Notes: a model not told the origin generated them from the sequence alone. A stretch of 64,000 nt of DNA from Sulfurimonas hongkongensis (GCF_000445475.1 NZ_AUPZ01000002.1:248001-312000), one strand, 5' to 3'. Counted from the first letter of the stretch, positions 37,464-46,980 are shown. A program made the numbers and translations.

Positions 37464-38652
37464 TTTTATACATCTCATAAAGTGTTAAAAGCTCTAGTTG
37501 CTTATCTATCTCAAATATTTTTAAATCAATACTTTGAATAGCTACAGAGTTTTTTAACAAATCCACATCATAGCTCGTCTTATATCCAGCACTATACATC
37601 TCTTGTGTCTCAAAGAGTAGCTTCTCATAGAGTTTTTTGTTATCAATGCTAAGGAGTATCTTTTTCTCAAAGTTTTTTATGTTTTGCATTACCTGCTCAA
37701 AAAGTGCTTTTAGCTCTCTTTTTCTATCTTCTACAACAAGCCCAGACTTTAAATAGTCTATGCGCGAGGCTTCTATATCTCTATAAGTATTGATATCAAG
37801 GGGCATAGATACTTTAATACCATAGTCATAATAATTTTTTTCATTTGCCCCAAACTTATATACAGTATCACTTTTATTCCAGTTATATCCAGCGGTTAAA
37901 CTCACTTGTGGGAGATATTTGGCAGTTGTTACATCTTTGTTGTATCTAGTTTTATCTATATCACTACTAGACATATCAAGCACTATGTTGTTAGCTAAAA
38001 ACTGCTCCAACGTTAAAGTATCTAAGTTTGGAACCTCTGCGTTTTTATAAGACATATCACTAATAGCATTGAACTTTGAGATGAGTCTCTCTTTGTTTGT
38101 TTGGATGTCATAAAGAGTTTGTGTAACTACATTTCTCTCAATAATAGCATTATCTAAAAAACCAGAATCAAGTTGACCGTTTAAGTATTGCTCTTGCTTT
38201 TGAGCTAAGTTTATCTCAGAGTTTTTTATCTGCAGTTCTTGTTTTTTGATTTTATAGTCCATCTGCTTTATCTGCATCAAAAGAGAGATAGCATCTTTTA
38301 CTAGCTTTCTTTGTGCAACTTCTATGGAGTAGTTTGAGTAGACTCTTGAAGCTTCTGCAAACTTTATGCCGTAGTAGATACCACCACTAGCAAATATAGG
38401 TTGGTCCATTTTCACAAAAGCACTCTCTGAAGTTTGTTCCTCTTCATAGGGGTTACTTTTAGAGTAGCTGTATTGCAAATTAAGCGGAGCTATCCAGGAG
38501 TCGCGAAGCTTTAAACTCTCAGCCTCTACTTTGTCATAGTCATATTTAAACTGCTCTTTTTTGTTGTCTGATATATATGCTTCAAGGGATTCTTGTGCAA
38601 AGGCTGTACTACAAAGAAGTGACAGCGTTATTAAGAGATATGAAACCTTCAT
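37456..38652 (-). CDS. TolC-family outer-membrane efflux protein
   Basis: A 398-aa protein with a Sec signal peptide and two repeats of the outer-membrane efflux fold: long amphipathic helices rich in Glu, Lys and Gln with short beta segments (APLNLQYSYSKS, PQVSLTAGYNWNKSD). At this length it is a compact TolC. The operon also has a periplasmic adaptor at 40364-41161, but no inner-membrane pump gene is present between them. Its 5' end overlaps argD by 44 bases. Confidence 0.85.
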   Translation of the reverse strand: MKVSYLLITLSLLCSTAFAQESLEAYISDNKKEQFKYDYDKVEAESLKLRDSWIAPLNLQYSYSKSNPYEEEQTSESAFVKMDQPIFASGGIYYGIKFAEASRVYSNYSIEVAQRKLVKDAISLLMQIKQMDYKIKKQELQIKNSEINLAQKQEQYLNGQLDSGFLDNAIIERNVVTQTLYDIQTNKERLISKFNAISDMSYKNAEVPNLDTLTLEQFLANNIVLDMSSSDIDKTRYNKDVTTAKYLPQVSLTAGYNWNKSDTVYKFGANEKNYYDYGIKVSMPLDINTYRDIEASRIDYLKSGLVVEDRKRELKALFEQVMQNIKNFEKKILLSIDNKKLYEKLLFETQEMYSAGYKTSYDVDLLKNSVAIQSIDLKIFEIDKQLELLTLYEMYKNE

Positions 38653-39793
38653 CTATTTCCTCTTTCGTTATAGTTAGTGGTGGTAAAAATCTAAGGGTAT
38701 TTCTTCCAGCTCGGAGCACTATCACACCCTCATCTCTTGCGTTTGAGATAATTTTTGCTAAAGTATCCCCATCTCTTACTCTAAGACCGCACATCAAACC
38801 GATGCCAACTTTAGAAGTAAAGACTTCTTTATGTGAGTTGCAAAACTCTTGAAGCTTATGGTTAAAGTACTCAGTTATCTCTTTTAAGCCTCCACTCTTT
38901 GTATACTCATCTAAGATATCTATAACTTCACAAGCTGCCCTTGAACTTAAAAAGTTTCCACCAAAAGTAGATCCATGATCTCCAGGAGAGAAAACTTCTT
39001 TTAGAGATGTCATAACTACACCGATAGGAACACCGCCAGCTAAACCTTTTGCAAGAGTTATGATATCTGGCTCAATGCCATAAACATTTGATGCTAAAAA
39101 CTCTCCAGTTCTATAGACTCCAGTCTGAACTTCATCTACTATAAGCAGGATATTTTTCTCTTTTAGCATCTTTGCTAGTGCTTGGATTCTCTCTTTATCT
39201 AGTGGTTCTACTCCACCCTCACCTTGAACAAGTTCTATCATAACTGCAACTGTATGATTATCCAAAAGTGACTCAACTTGTGCAATATCATTTGCATATA
39301 CAAAGCCATCAGGATATGGTCCAAAGTAGTTGTGCATAAGCTCTTGCCCTGTTGACTTTAGCGTTGTTATAGTTCTTCCATGAAATGAGTTTTGAAGTGT
39401 TATGACTTTATATCTCTTAACTTCACCATCCTTTTCTCCAAACTTTCTTGCTATCTTTATAGCACCCTCATTTGCTTCAGCTCCACTATTTCCAAAAAAA
39501 CACATCATGTCATATCCGCTTGATTCAACTATTTTTTTTGCAGCTTCTGCTTGAGATGTTATATAGTAGAGGTTTGAAGTGTGTGTTAGTTGTGAAATCT
39601 GCTTTGTGATGGCATCATTTACTCTTTTGTTTGCGTGTCCAACGCTTACTACACCAATGCCAGATGCAAAATCTATATACTTCTTATCATTAACATCTAC
39701 TAATCTTGCTCCACTTCCACTTACAAACTCTACATCTGCTCTTGCATATGTTGGTAATATATATTTTTTATCTAACTCTTTTGTATTGCTCAT
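38609..39793 (-). CDS. argD: Acetylornithine aminotransferase
   Basis: PLP enzyme of arginine synthesis (also succinyl-diaminopimelate aminotransferase in lysine synthesis). It shows FASGIGVVSVGHAN, CFFGNSGAEANEGAIK, SFHGRTITTLKSTG, LIVDEVQTGVYRTGEF and the PLP lysine in ITLAKGLAGGVPIG. At 394 aa it is complete. It is placed inside an export-like gene run and overlaps the TolC-like gene by 44 bases, which suggests translational coupling rather than a functional link. Confidence 0.93.
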   Translation of the reverse strand: MSNTKELDKKYILPTYARADVEFVSGSGARLVDVNDKKYIDFASGIGVVSVGHANKRVNDAITKQISQLTHTSNLYYITSQAEAAKKIVESSGYDMMCFFGNSGAEANEGAIKIARKFGEKDGEVKRYKVITLQNSFHGRTITTLKSTGQELMHNYFGPYPDGFVYANDIAQVESLLDNHTVAVMIELVQGEGGVEPLDKERIQALAKMLKEKNILLIVDEVQTGVYRTGEFLASNVYGIEPDIITLAKGLAGGVPIGVVMTSLKEVFSPGDHGSTFGGNFLSSRAACEVIDILDEYTKSGGLKEITEYFNHKLQEFCNSHKEVFTSKVGIGLMCGLRVRDGDTLAKIISNARDEGVIVLRAGRNTLRFLPPLTITKEEIDEGFISLNNAVTSL

Positions 39794-39814
39794 TTTTTGT
39801 TCCTTAAAAATTTA

Positions 39815-40363
39815 TTATTTTGATGGTAGAGTACAATCATGCTCGTCTATAAACTCAAATTTGCCAGATGGGGTATCAAAACCACCTTCACCATAGAGTC
39901 CAAGCATAACTCCAAAAGCATCAATCGCTCTTAAGATATCATCTTTATCTCTACACTTTTGTACACCACCACCACAGATTATAATTACTTTTTTACTCTC
40001 TACAAGCTCGATTACTCTCTCAATTTCGCCTAAATTAACATCAATCTCTTTTAGTGTAGAGACTATGCGTATAGATTGAGTTAACTCATAAAAATCTTCA
40101 AATCCAGCTGTATGTTTTTGCAAGTACTCTTCATCAGCACTCTCATAAATATATAAAAACCTGCAAAGAAGCATAGCAAGAAAAAAATCTCCTTTTGGTT
40201 TTATAGAGATATGCAGATCTGCCATCTTGGCAATCTCTGTTTTTATAGGGTCTATTACTATAACTTTTTTATTTTTCAACACCTCAAGTGGCTCTAAACT
40301 GCTCAACTTTGGGTTTTTCCCCCAAAAAATAATTACATCTGACTCTTTTATCTCTTTTTGCAT
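39815..40363 (-). CDS. Shortened molybdopterin-oxidoreductase-like protein
   Basis: A 182-aa protein matching the middle domain of molybdopterin oxidoreductases: VIVIDPIKTEIAKMADLHIS and IKPKGDFFLAMLLCRFLYI, and IICGGGVQK. It then jumps to GLYGEGGFDTPSGKFEFID, which in full-length enzymes lies far downstream near the C-terminal domain. The N-terminal Fe-S and cofactor-binding parts are missing. This looks like an internally deleted paralogue kept as an intact frame, or a remnant. It starts directly at the stop of the adaptor gene and precedes argD by 21 bases. Confidence 0.6.
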   Translation of the reverse strand: MQKEIKESDVIIFWGKNPKLSSLEPLEVLKNKKVIVIDPIKTEIAKMADLHISIKPKGDFFLAMLLCRFLYIYESADEEYLQKHTAGFEDFYELTQSIRIVSTLKEIDVNLGEIERVIELVESKKVIIICGGGVQKCRDKDDILRAIDAFGVMLGLYGEGGFDTPSGKFEFIDEHDCTLPSK

Positions 40364-41161
40364 CTACTTATCTTTTAGCTCTATAGTTGCTAGTTTTGAG
40401 AAGAGTTTTGGAGAGTCTATGATGATTTGAGCTAAGTATTTTGAAATATTTTTTGCATCTGCTATTTTTAAGAGTCTTGATATTTTATAAGAAGTTTTTT
40501 CGCCATTTATATATACCACTTTTTCTTTTGCCCCAGCTACGTCAGACTCATCAAGATAGATGCTAAGTTTTGCTTTTGATACATCTGCTACTTTTGCAAG
40601 AGGAGTTGAAATATTTACAACCTGACCAGTTTTTACCAAAATTTCATAAAGTATAAAACCCTCATTTTTAAGACTTTTATCTTTTACATCTCGCAAAAGT
40701 TGAGCTTGTCTTAATTTTAAGTCCGCTATTTGAACTTTTAAGTTTAGTATCTCTTTTTGTGTGTTTAAGTATTGATTTTCACTTGATATAAGCTCATGAT
40801 ACTCTCTATCTTTTTCAACAGTTGATTTAAACTTCAACTCTTCTATTCTTTTATAGTTTTCTCTCTTTCTCTGGATAGAGTTTTCTAAGTTTAGTAAAAC
40901 CTCTTCATTAACTTTGACTATATCTTGCAAATATTCTAATTTGTCTTCTATAAATCCCAGCTCTTTTACATCAAGCTCATCATCTATGCGTATATAAGGT
41001 TTTGAACCAAGCTTCTTTCCTATCATATCTTCATCTATAAAGAGTACTAACCCTAAAACATTTGAAGATATATCTCTAATCTCGTAAGGTTCTACCTTTG
41101 AGTAGTAAACCTTTGCAAATGATAAAGTAAACGTTAAGATCATAATCAATAATATTTTCAC
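40364..41161 (-). CDS. HlyD-like periplasmic adaptor protein
   Basis: A 265-aa membrane-fusion-type protein with a Sec signal peptide. A short beta-hairpin lipoyl-like part flanks a long helical hairpin (about 70-160, rich in Glu, Lys and Leu), then GQVVNISTPLAKVADVSKAKLSIYLD, the typical lipoyl/beta-barrel return of HlyD-type adaptors. First gene of the minus-strand run leading to a TolC-like protein; no inner-membrane pump is seen. It may act with a pump encoded elsewhere. Confidence 0.78.
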   Translation of the reverse strand: MKILLIMILTFTLSFAKVYYSKVEPYEIRDISSNVLGLVLFIDEDMIGKKLGSKPYIRIDDELDVKELGFIEDKLEYLQDIVKVNEEVLLNLENSIQRKRENYKRIEELKFKSTVEKDREYHELISSENQYLNTQKEILNLKVQIADLKLRQAQLLRDVKDKSLKNEGFILYEILVKTGQVVNISTPLAKVADVSKAKLSIYLDESDVAGAKEKVVYINGEKTSYKISRLLKIADAKNISKYLAQIIIDSPKLFSKLATIELKDK

Positions 41162-41275
41162 TTTTAAAAGCCTTTATTAATTTTGGAGTCATTTTACCAT
41201 TTCATCGCTAATATTCAAGCATATTTTCATCATATTTTCGCTATTATTGACAAAGTTTTAATTCAAGGGGTAACA

Positions 41276-42241
41276 ATGTCAGTTCTGTCCAAAGTTGATT
41301 CTACTACAAATCTAGCTAAAAATAATGAGCTTCAACTTTTAGTTTTTAGAATCAGCAATCATAAAGACTCTGCTTACTATGCAATAAATGTTTTTAAGAC
41401 AAGAGAAGTTGTTGAATCTAAAAATCATTTCCTAACTCAGATCCCATCATCTCACAAACTGCTTGAAGGAACCATCATACTTCGTGGTCTTCAAATCCCT
41501 ATACTAAATCTACCAGCCTGGCTAGGAACGACCCTAACAAAGGAAGAGATTAAACAGTCAAACATTCTTATTTGTGACTTTAATGGTGTTATTATTGGTC
41601 TTAGAATCATGTCTGCATACAGAGTTATCAAAAAAAATTGGAATGAGATGCACGCTCCTGATAGTTACAGGCTAAAAGACGATGGCGTGGTCATGAACGA
41701 TACTAGACTCGAAGATGGAAGTCTATGCCTTATACTTGATTATGAAAAACTTTTAGCAGATGTAGTACCTCAGGCTATGGTTGATGTATCAGAGTCTCCT
41801 ACTAATCTAACTGAATTGGATATTCCTGCAAAACTACTAAAAGGTACGGTTCTTATTGCAGAAGATTCTAAAACTGCACAAAAGCACCTATCTCAAATAT
41901 TTAAAAATGCAAATATAGATATGAAAATGTTTGACAATGGTAAAAAACTTGTGGATTATGTCTTAGAGTTGCAAGATCCATCTAAGATCCCAGCTATTAT
42001 TACAGATATTGAGATGCCAGAGATGTCAGGTTTTACAGTCATAAAACTTCTTAGAAATGAGCCAAGAACAAAAAAAATCCCTATCATAGTAAACTCTTCA
42101 ATGACTGGAAGCAATAACAAAAGAGAAGCCGAAGTTTTAGGAGCAAATGGATTTATTGATAAAACAAAGAGCCATAATGTTATACCGCTTATTATAGAGG
42201 CGATAAATACCCAAGAAGTCTTAGCTATAAAAGCTAAATAG
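41276..42241 (+). CDS. cheV: Chemotaxis coupling protein CheV (CheW plus receiver domain)
   Basis: An N-terminal CheW-like domain (about 15-180: ELQLLVFRI, YAINVFKTREVVE, GTIILRGLQIPILNLPAWLG, ILICDFNG) is joined to a C-terminal response-regulator receiver (about 200-318) with VLIAEDSKTA, phosphorylation Asp in ITDIEMPEMSG, and NSSM and DK(T) later. The start is set at 41276 because AAGGGG precedes it; the frame is open to 41183 without family sequence. CheV tunes receptor-kinase coupling. It is divergent from the adaptor gene. Confidence 0.93.
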   Translation: MSVLSKVDSTTNLAKNNELQLLVFRISNHKDSAYYAINVFKTREVVESKNHFLTQIPSSHKLLEGTIILRGLQIPILNLPAWLGTTLTKEEIKQSNILICDFNGVIIGLRIMSAYRVIKKNWNEMHAPDSYRLKDDGVVMNDTRLEDGSLCLILDYEKLLADVVPQAMVDVSESPTNLTELDIPAKLLKGTVLIAEDSKTAQKHLSQIFKNANIDMKMFDNGKKLVDYVLELQDPSKIPAIITDIEMPEMSGFTVIKLLRNEPRTKKIPIIVNSSMTGSNNKREAEVLGANGFIDKTKSHNVIPLIIEAINTQEVLAIKAK

Positions 42242-42275
42242 TCTCACTGCTCATCCATCAGGATAAGTAGTGAGA
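42242..42275. terminator. Hairpin between cheV and oadB
   Basis: Outer stem TCTCACT/AGTGAGA (7 bp) with an inner ATCC/GGAT pair and a 4-base loop, located between the stops of the two convergent genes. No T-run follows, so termination strength is uncertain. Confidence 0.4.
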
Positions 42276-42281
42276 ACCTCT

Positions 42282-43598
42282 CTACTGAAAGAGTGAGATA
42301 AGAACACCGGCTGCAACGGCTGAGCCAATAACACCCGCAACATTTGGACCCATTGCATGCATTAAGAGCATGTTAGAGCGGTCATATTCCATACCAACTT
42401 TGTTTGATACACGAGCAGCCATAGGAACAGCAGACACACCAGCTGAACCTATAAGCGGATTTACCTTGTGCCCAGGAAATAGATTCATAATCTTAGCCAT
42501 AATAATACCAGACGCAGTTCCAGCAGAAAATGCAATAACACCTAAAGCCATAATAAACATAGTATCAGGAACCAAGAATTGATCAGATGCAAGCTTTGAA
42601 CCTACACCAAGACCTAAAAAGATTGTTACAATGTTTATAAGTGCATTTTGCAAAGTGTCATTTAATCTCTCAACCACACCTGACTCTTTTAAAAAGTTTC
42701 CAAACATAAACGCACCGATAAGCGGAGTTGCGGCTGGAAGAACTAAGATAGCCAAAACTAAAACCATAATAGGAAATATCAACTTCTCTAAGCGAGAGAC
42801 ATGACGAAGCGTAGTCATCTTAATCTTTCTCTCAGCATCTGTTGTTAGTGCTTTCATGATTGGAGGTTGAATGATAGGAACCATAGCCATATATGAGTAA
42901 GACGCAACCGCAATAGCTCCAAGAAGTTCAGGTGCTAGTTTTGTGGCTATAAAGATAGAAGTCGGTCCATCTGCTCCACCAATAATAGAGATAGCTGATG
43001 CTTGTTGAAGTGTAAAATCAACAAAACCCATTTGTGAAAGTGCCACCGCTCCAACAAGTGTTCCAAAGATACCAAACTGTGCAGCTCCGCCTAGAAGTGC
43101 TGTCTTAGGGTTTGATAAGAGTGGTCCAAAGTCAGTCATAGCTCCAACACCCATAAAAATGATGATGGGAAACATCTCATTTGAGAGACCCATACTATAG
43201 ATAACACCTAAAAAGCCATGTTCACCGGCAATCCCTGCAACTGGAATATTGGCAAGTAACCCACCAAAGGCGATAGGCAAGAGCAACAGAGGTTCAAAAC
43301 CTTTTTTAATAGCTAAATAAAAGAGCAAAAATGTGATTAGTACCATAATCACACGACCCCACGACTTATGAAAGTCACTCATATCTTCCCCATGGGCACT
43401 TTTTTCATTTGGATCTGGATTTATAAGAGCATTTAGACCAGTAGAAGCTAAAAATCCTGAAATCATCTCAGCGAGTGGCTTAGTTTGATAAGTCTCTTCT
43501 TTATGAGTTGATGAACCATTAGCAGTCTCTGCACTAGCATGTAAGACACCAAAACTAAGAAGCAAAAGTGCTACTATTTTTATAAGAAAAAATCTCAT
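42282..43598 (-). CDS. oadB: Sodium-pumping decarboxylase beta subunit (OadB family)
   Basis: Integral membrane subunit that couples decarboxylation to sodium export. The sodium-site motif [12 protein letters not shown] and the [16 protein letters not shown]-terminus are present with about ten hydrophobic helices. A signal-like N-terminus and a 50-residue extra stretch precede the first family helix. It is the last of three genes in order gamma, alpha, beta, 3 bases after oadA. Confidence 0.92.
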   Translation of the reverse strand: MRFFLIKIVALLLLSFGVLHASAETANGSSTHKEETYQTKPLAEMISGFLASTGLNALINPDPNEKSAHGEDMSDFHKSWGRVIMVLITFLLFYLAIKKGFEPLLLLPIAFGGLLANIPVAGIAGEHGFLGVIYSMGLSNEMFPIIIFMGVGAMTDFGPLLSNPKTALLGGAAQFGIFGTLVGAVALSQMGFVDFTLQQASAISIIGGADGPTSIFIATKLAPELLGAIAVASYSYMAMVPIIQPPIMKALTTDAERKIKMTTLRHVSRLEKLIFPIMVLVLAILVLPAATPLIGAFMFGNFLKESGVVERLNDTLQNALINIVTIFLGLGVGSKLASDQFLVPDTMFIMALGVIAFSAGTASGIIMAKIMNLFPGHKVNPLIGSAGVSAVPMAARVSNKVGMEYDRSNMLLMHAMGPNVAGVIGSAVAAGVLISLFQ

Positions 43599-43601
43599 CG
43601 T

Positions 43602-45413
43602 TTATCCTAGTACTGCTACGACTTGACCTTCAACTACCTTGTCATTAGTAGCAACATTGATAGACTTAACAACGCCACCACGAGGAGACACAACATCTAT
43701 TTCCATCTTCATAGACTCTAGTATCATAATAACATCGCCCTCATTAACGCTCTGGCCCGGATTTGCCACTATTTTCCAAACATTTCCTGGAAGCAGTGCT
43801 TTTATAGAGACTTCATCACCTGAAGCTTTAGCTGGAGCCTCTTTTGGTGTTGATGCTGATGGAGTTATGCTCTCACCATCTACCGCTGTAACTTCAACAT
43901 TTGCATCACCCTCTGCTACTTGAACACTAAACTTTTGACCATCAACGACTACTGTATAATTTCCACTACCCATATTTGAACTTCCTTCACAATCTTTTTT
44001 CATCTCTGATATTTTACGAACATTTAACTCACCCTTGCCTTTTAGAAAAGCAATACCTTTTTCATGACAAGCAGCAGCAATAAAGATATTTTCTTCTGTT
44101 ATCTCTATATCTTCTTCTTTGAGCTTTTTAATCCAAGTCTCTAGAGATTTGCTCTCATCTACATCAGTTAAATCAAGAACCTTCTGTGTAGTTGGTTCTA
44201 AGCCCAGTTTTTCTGAGGCAATTCTTACAATCTCTGGATCTGGAGCAACTGGAGTTTTACCAAAATAACCTAGAACCATCTTTCCATAACCTGGAGCTAT
44301 AGCTTTCCATGGTCCTTGCATAACATTGTTTAGAGCTTGTTGGAAATAAAACTGAGATACTGGAGTAACACTTGTGCCATAACCACCTTTTTCTACAACC
44401 TCAGTCATAGCAGCAATTACTTCTGGAAACTTATCTAGGATGTTATTATCACGCATCATTTGAGTATTTGCAGTAAGAGCGCCTCCCGGCATTGGAGAAA
44501 ATGGAATGATAGGAGAGACCATAGTAGCTTCAGGAGGCATAAAGTAGTCTGCTAAACAGTTTTGCAACTCTTTTTCATAGGTCAAAATTTTGCCAATTTC
44601 TAAACCACCAAGATCATAATCCATACCTTTTGTAGCATGAAGCATAGTTAAGATATCTGGCTGACTTGTTCCACCAGATACTGGAGCTGCTGCCATATCT
44701 ATACCATCTACGCCAGCCTCTAGTGCCGCCATATAAGCGGAAACTGATACACCAGCAGTCTCATGAGTATGAAGTCTTAAGTGAGTCCCCTCTGGGATTA
44801 GTCTGCGAGCCATTTTAATGGTGTCAAAGACTTTTTGTGGGTTTGAAGTTCCAGATGCATCTTTAAAACAGATACTATCATATGGGATACCGCTATCTAA
44901 AATCTCACGAAGAGTTTTTTCATAAAACTCAGCAGTGTGGGCACCATGACATCCTGGTGGAAGGTCCATCATAGTCACAACTACTTCATGTTTTAGCCCA
45001 TGATGAGATATTCTCTCGCCTGAGTACTTTAGGTTTTCAACATCATTGAGTGCATCAAAGTTTCTAATAGTTGTAGTTCCATGTTTTTTGAACATTTTTG
45101 CATGAAGGTCTATTAACTCTTTAGAGCCAGTATCTAGCATAACTGTGTTTACACCACGAGCTAGAGTTTGAAGGTTGGCTTCTGGTCCAACAATCTTACG
45201 AAATTTGTCCATCATTTCGAAAGCATCTTCTCTCAAATAGAAGTACAAAGATTGAAATCTTGCACCTCCACCAAATTCAAAGTGATTTATTCCCGCTCTT
45301 TTGGCCGCTTCTACTGCTGGAAAAAAATCATCCATAAGTACTCGACCGCCAAATACGGACTGAAAACCATCCCTAAATGTTGTATCCATTACATCTATAT
45401 ATTTTTTACCCAT
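43602..45413 (-). CDS. oadA: Biotin-dependent decarboxylase alpha subunit (OadA/PycB-like)
   Basis: A 603-aa carboxyltransferase plus biotin-carrier protein. The metal-binding LHTHETAGVS and Lys in CFKDASGTSNP are conserved with the carboxyltransferase fold; the C-terminal biotin lysine is about K569 in ILESMKMEI. The N-terminal active-site segment reads DTTFRDGFQSVFGGR, whereas classical OadA/PycB proteins have RDAHQS at that place. The substrate could be oxaloacetate or a related acid. The membrane partners beside it argue for a sodium-pumping decarboxylase rather than a pyruvate carboxylase subunit. Confidence 0.9.
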   Translation of the reverse strand: MGKKYIDVMDTTFRDGFQSVFGGRVLMDDFFPAVEAAKRAGINHFEFGGGARFQSLYFYLREDAFEMMDKFRKIVGPEANLQTLARGVNTVMLDTGSKELIDLHAKMFKKHGTTTIRNFDALNDVENLKYSGERISHHGLKHEVVVTMMDLPPGCHGAHTAEFYEKTLREILDSGIPYDSICFKDASGTSNPQKVFDTIKMARRLIPEGTHLRLHTHETAGVSVSAYMAALEAGVDGIDMAAAPVSGGTSQPDILTMLHATKGMDYDLGGLEIGKILTYEKELQNCLADYFMPPEATMVSPIIPFSPMPGGALTANTQMMRDNNILDKFPEVIAAMTEVVEKGGYGTSVTPVSQFYFQQALNNVMQGPWKAIAPGYGKMVLGYFGKTPVAPDPEIVRIASEKLGLEPTTQKVLDLTDVDESKSLETWIKKLKEEDIEITEENIFIAAACHEKGIAFLKGKGELNVRKISEMKKDCEGSSNMGSGNYTVVVDGQKFSVQVAEGDANVEVTAVDGESITPSASTPKEAPAKASGDEVSIKALLPGNVWKIVANPGQSVNEGDVIMILESMKMEIDVVSPRGGVVKSINVATNDKVVEGQVVAVLG

Positions 45414-45421
45414 TATAATCC

Positions 45422-45655
45422 TTAACCTTGTCTATGGTGAGAAATCGCAGCACTAATGGCGGCAATAATTTTTTTATTATCTTTTTGATTTGCTGTTTGT
45501 GGTTCTAAGCTTGCTGCAGTTGGTTCAGGAAAAAACTTATGAAGTACAGTTGACATAAGATTCATCAACACAATTAGTGTGATTAGAAAAAGAAAAACAG
45601 TACCCATTCCTAAAGCCATAAATTTAAAACCCTCTACTATGAGGTTAGTTTCCAT
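45422..45655 (-). CDS. oadG: Sodium-pumping decarboxylase gamma subunit (OadG family)
   Basis: A 77-aa single-helix membrane protein (VEGFKFMALGMGTVFLFLIT) with a polar tail, the usual third subunit that assembles the complex. The start is set at 45655 because AAAGG lies 7 bases upstream; an in-frame ATG at 45685 would add 10 polar residues. It precedes oadA by 8 bases. Confidence 0.85.
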   Translation of the reverse strand: METNLIVEGFKFMALGMGTVFLFLITLIVLMNLMSTVLHKFFPEPTAASLEPQTANQKDNKKIIAAISAAISHHRQG

Positions 45656-45806
45656 AAATCTACCTTTGTTATTACAATTTAGCACAAAAAGTATAGTGTA
45701 AAGATGTTTAAATAAAGTTTTGGATTGTTTCGTAGTTTTTCAAACTTGCATTATTGTTACCTTTTGATTATATAATTGCCTCAAAATTCAATCCCAAAGT
45801 GATAAA

Positions 45807-46097
45807 ATGGTAAAAAATAGTGTAAAAAAGTTCGGATATATCAACACAATAGAGGGTTATTCTTATCTTCTTTTGCTATTTGTAGCAATGCCCATGAAGT
45901 ACATGTTTGGTTTTCCAATAGCGGTAAAAATTGTAGGTATGATTCACGGGATATTATTTATAATATTTTGTGCTTTATTAATAAAAGCGTGGGAAGATAC
46001 AAAGTGGTCTTTTAGTGAGAGTTTGATTTTTTTTATAGCTTCACTTCTTCCTTTTGGTACTTTTTTTACAAAAAGCAGGATAAAAACTTATGAATAA
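45807..46097 (+). CDS. DUF3817-type small membrane protein
   Basis: A 96-aa protein with three hydrophobic segments. INTIEGYSYLLLLFVAMPMKY and KIVGMIHGILFIIFCALL match the DUF3817 pattern found in many bacteria. No known function. It is followed after 54 bases by another small membrane gene. Confidence 0.75.
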   Translation: MVKNSVKKFGYINTIEGYSYLLLLFVAMPMKYMFGFPIAVKIVGMIHGILFIIFCALLIKAWEDTKWSFSESLIFFIASLLPFGTFFTKSRIKTYE

Positions 46098-46151
46098 CAA
46101 AAGAAACATTTTGATAAAATATACTCTAAAATTTAATTTTATGGAGAGACT

Positions 46152-46448
46152 ATGATAGCAGGAATGCATGAACAAGATTTTGTAGCTTATATGATTTTTG
46201 GACTAAGTCTAAACTTTTTGTTTTCCATACTTTTTGGCATATATCTTAGTAAAAATATTGGTATACAAGAGATGATGACATCAAAAGGAGATAAAGAGCA
46301 GTCTTTACTTGTTAGTTTAAGTCTTTTTATACCTTTTGCAAAGATGCTTATTACACTTTATAGAGTGGCGATTTTACAAATCTACTTTTTAAACAAAGGT
46401 TACTCTCATAAAGAGTTTTGGATATATATGACAAACAAACAGAGCTAA
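46152..46448 (+). CDS. Small membrane protein of unknown function
   Basis: A 98-aa protein with two clear hydrophobic helices (FGLSLNFLFSILFGIYLS and SLLVSLSLFIPFAKMLITLY). A GGAGAG ribosome site precedes the start. No family recognised; its stop nearly touches the convergent nuclease-like gene. Confidence 0.65.
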   Translation: MIAGMHEQDFVAYMIFGLSLNFLFSILFGIYLSKNIGIQEMMTSKGDKEQSLLVSLSLFIPFAKMLITLYRVAILQIYFLNKGYSHKEFWIYMTNKQS

Positions 46449-46467
46449 GCTACTCATAAAGCTTAGC
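46444..46467. terminator. Hairpin across converging gene ends
   Basis: An 8-bp perfect stem GCTAAGCT/AGCTTAGC with an 8-base loop spans the last codons of the small membrane gene and of the convergent SNase-like gene. It may terminate both. Confidence 0.5.
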
Positions 46468-46980
46468 CGCACATATCTCAAAAATATCCTTCTCCCACAA
46501 ACCTCTCTTCTCTAGAGAAGCTTTTCTCTGGGCCACATTGAAGTCATCTCTAAACTCTTCATCATCAAATAGAGGTTTTACTAATGCTAACCCCTTAGCT
46601 AAGAGAAGTTCTGAGAGAGTCATCTGCCCTTTTGCATACAAAACACACTCACCCTTTTCTTTTGGCACAAAGTGGTATCTCTGCTGTCTTTTTAAGAGTC
46701 TTTGAGCAAAGTACTTAAGGTCTGGATATTTAGCATAGATGCTCTCTATCTTCTCTTTGCAGACTGAACCATCATCGGAAATTGCGTAAAGTCTCTCTAG
46801 TGTCAAAACACCGTAAGGTCTGCATGTTAAATTGAATTTTGATATATTAAAAGATTGTACCTCATTTGAGTTTACTGAGGTTAAAATTCCAAGTAGCGGC
46901 TCTTTGGCATCTAGGTTTAAATTAAGAAGAAGCAATAAGAGTAAAATCTCTGTTATTTTTAGCATATGTAATTTTAACAT
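46450..46980 (-). CDS. Divergent thermonuclease (SNase)-like periplasmic protein
   Basis: A 176-aa protein with an N-terminal hydrophobic signal. The C-terminal half (TLSELLLAKGLALVKP, then EFRDDFNVAQRKASLEKRGLWE) matches the end of the SNase OB-fold. The catalytic Arg/Glu motifs of active thermonucleases in the first half are not visible, and four cysteines are scattered. It is probably not an active nuclease. A second in-frame ATG at 46965 is an equally likely start. Confidence 0.6.
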   Translation of the reverse strand: MLKLHMLKITEILLLLLLLNLNLDAKEPLLGILTSVNSNEVQSFNISKFNLTCRPYGVLTLERLYAISDDGSVCKEKIESIYAKYPDLKYFAQRLLKRQQRYHFVPKEKGECVLYAKGQMTLSELLLAKGLALVKPLFDDEEFRDDFNVAQRKASLEKRGLWEKDIFEICAAKLYE

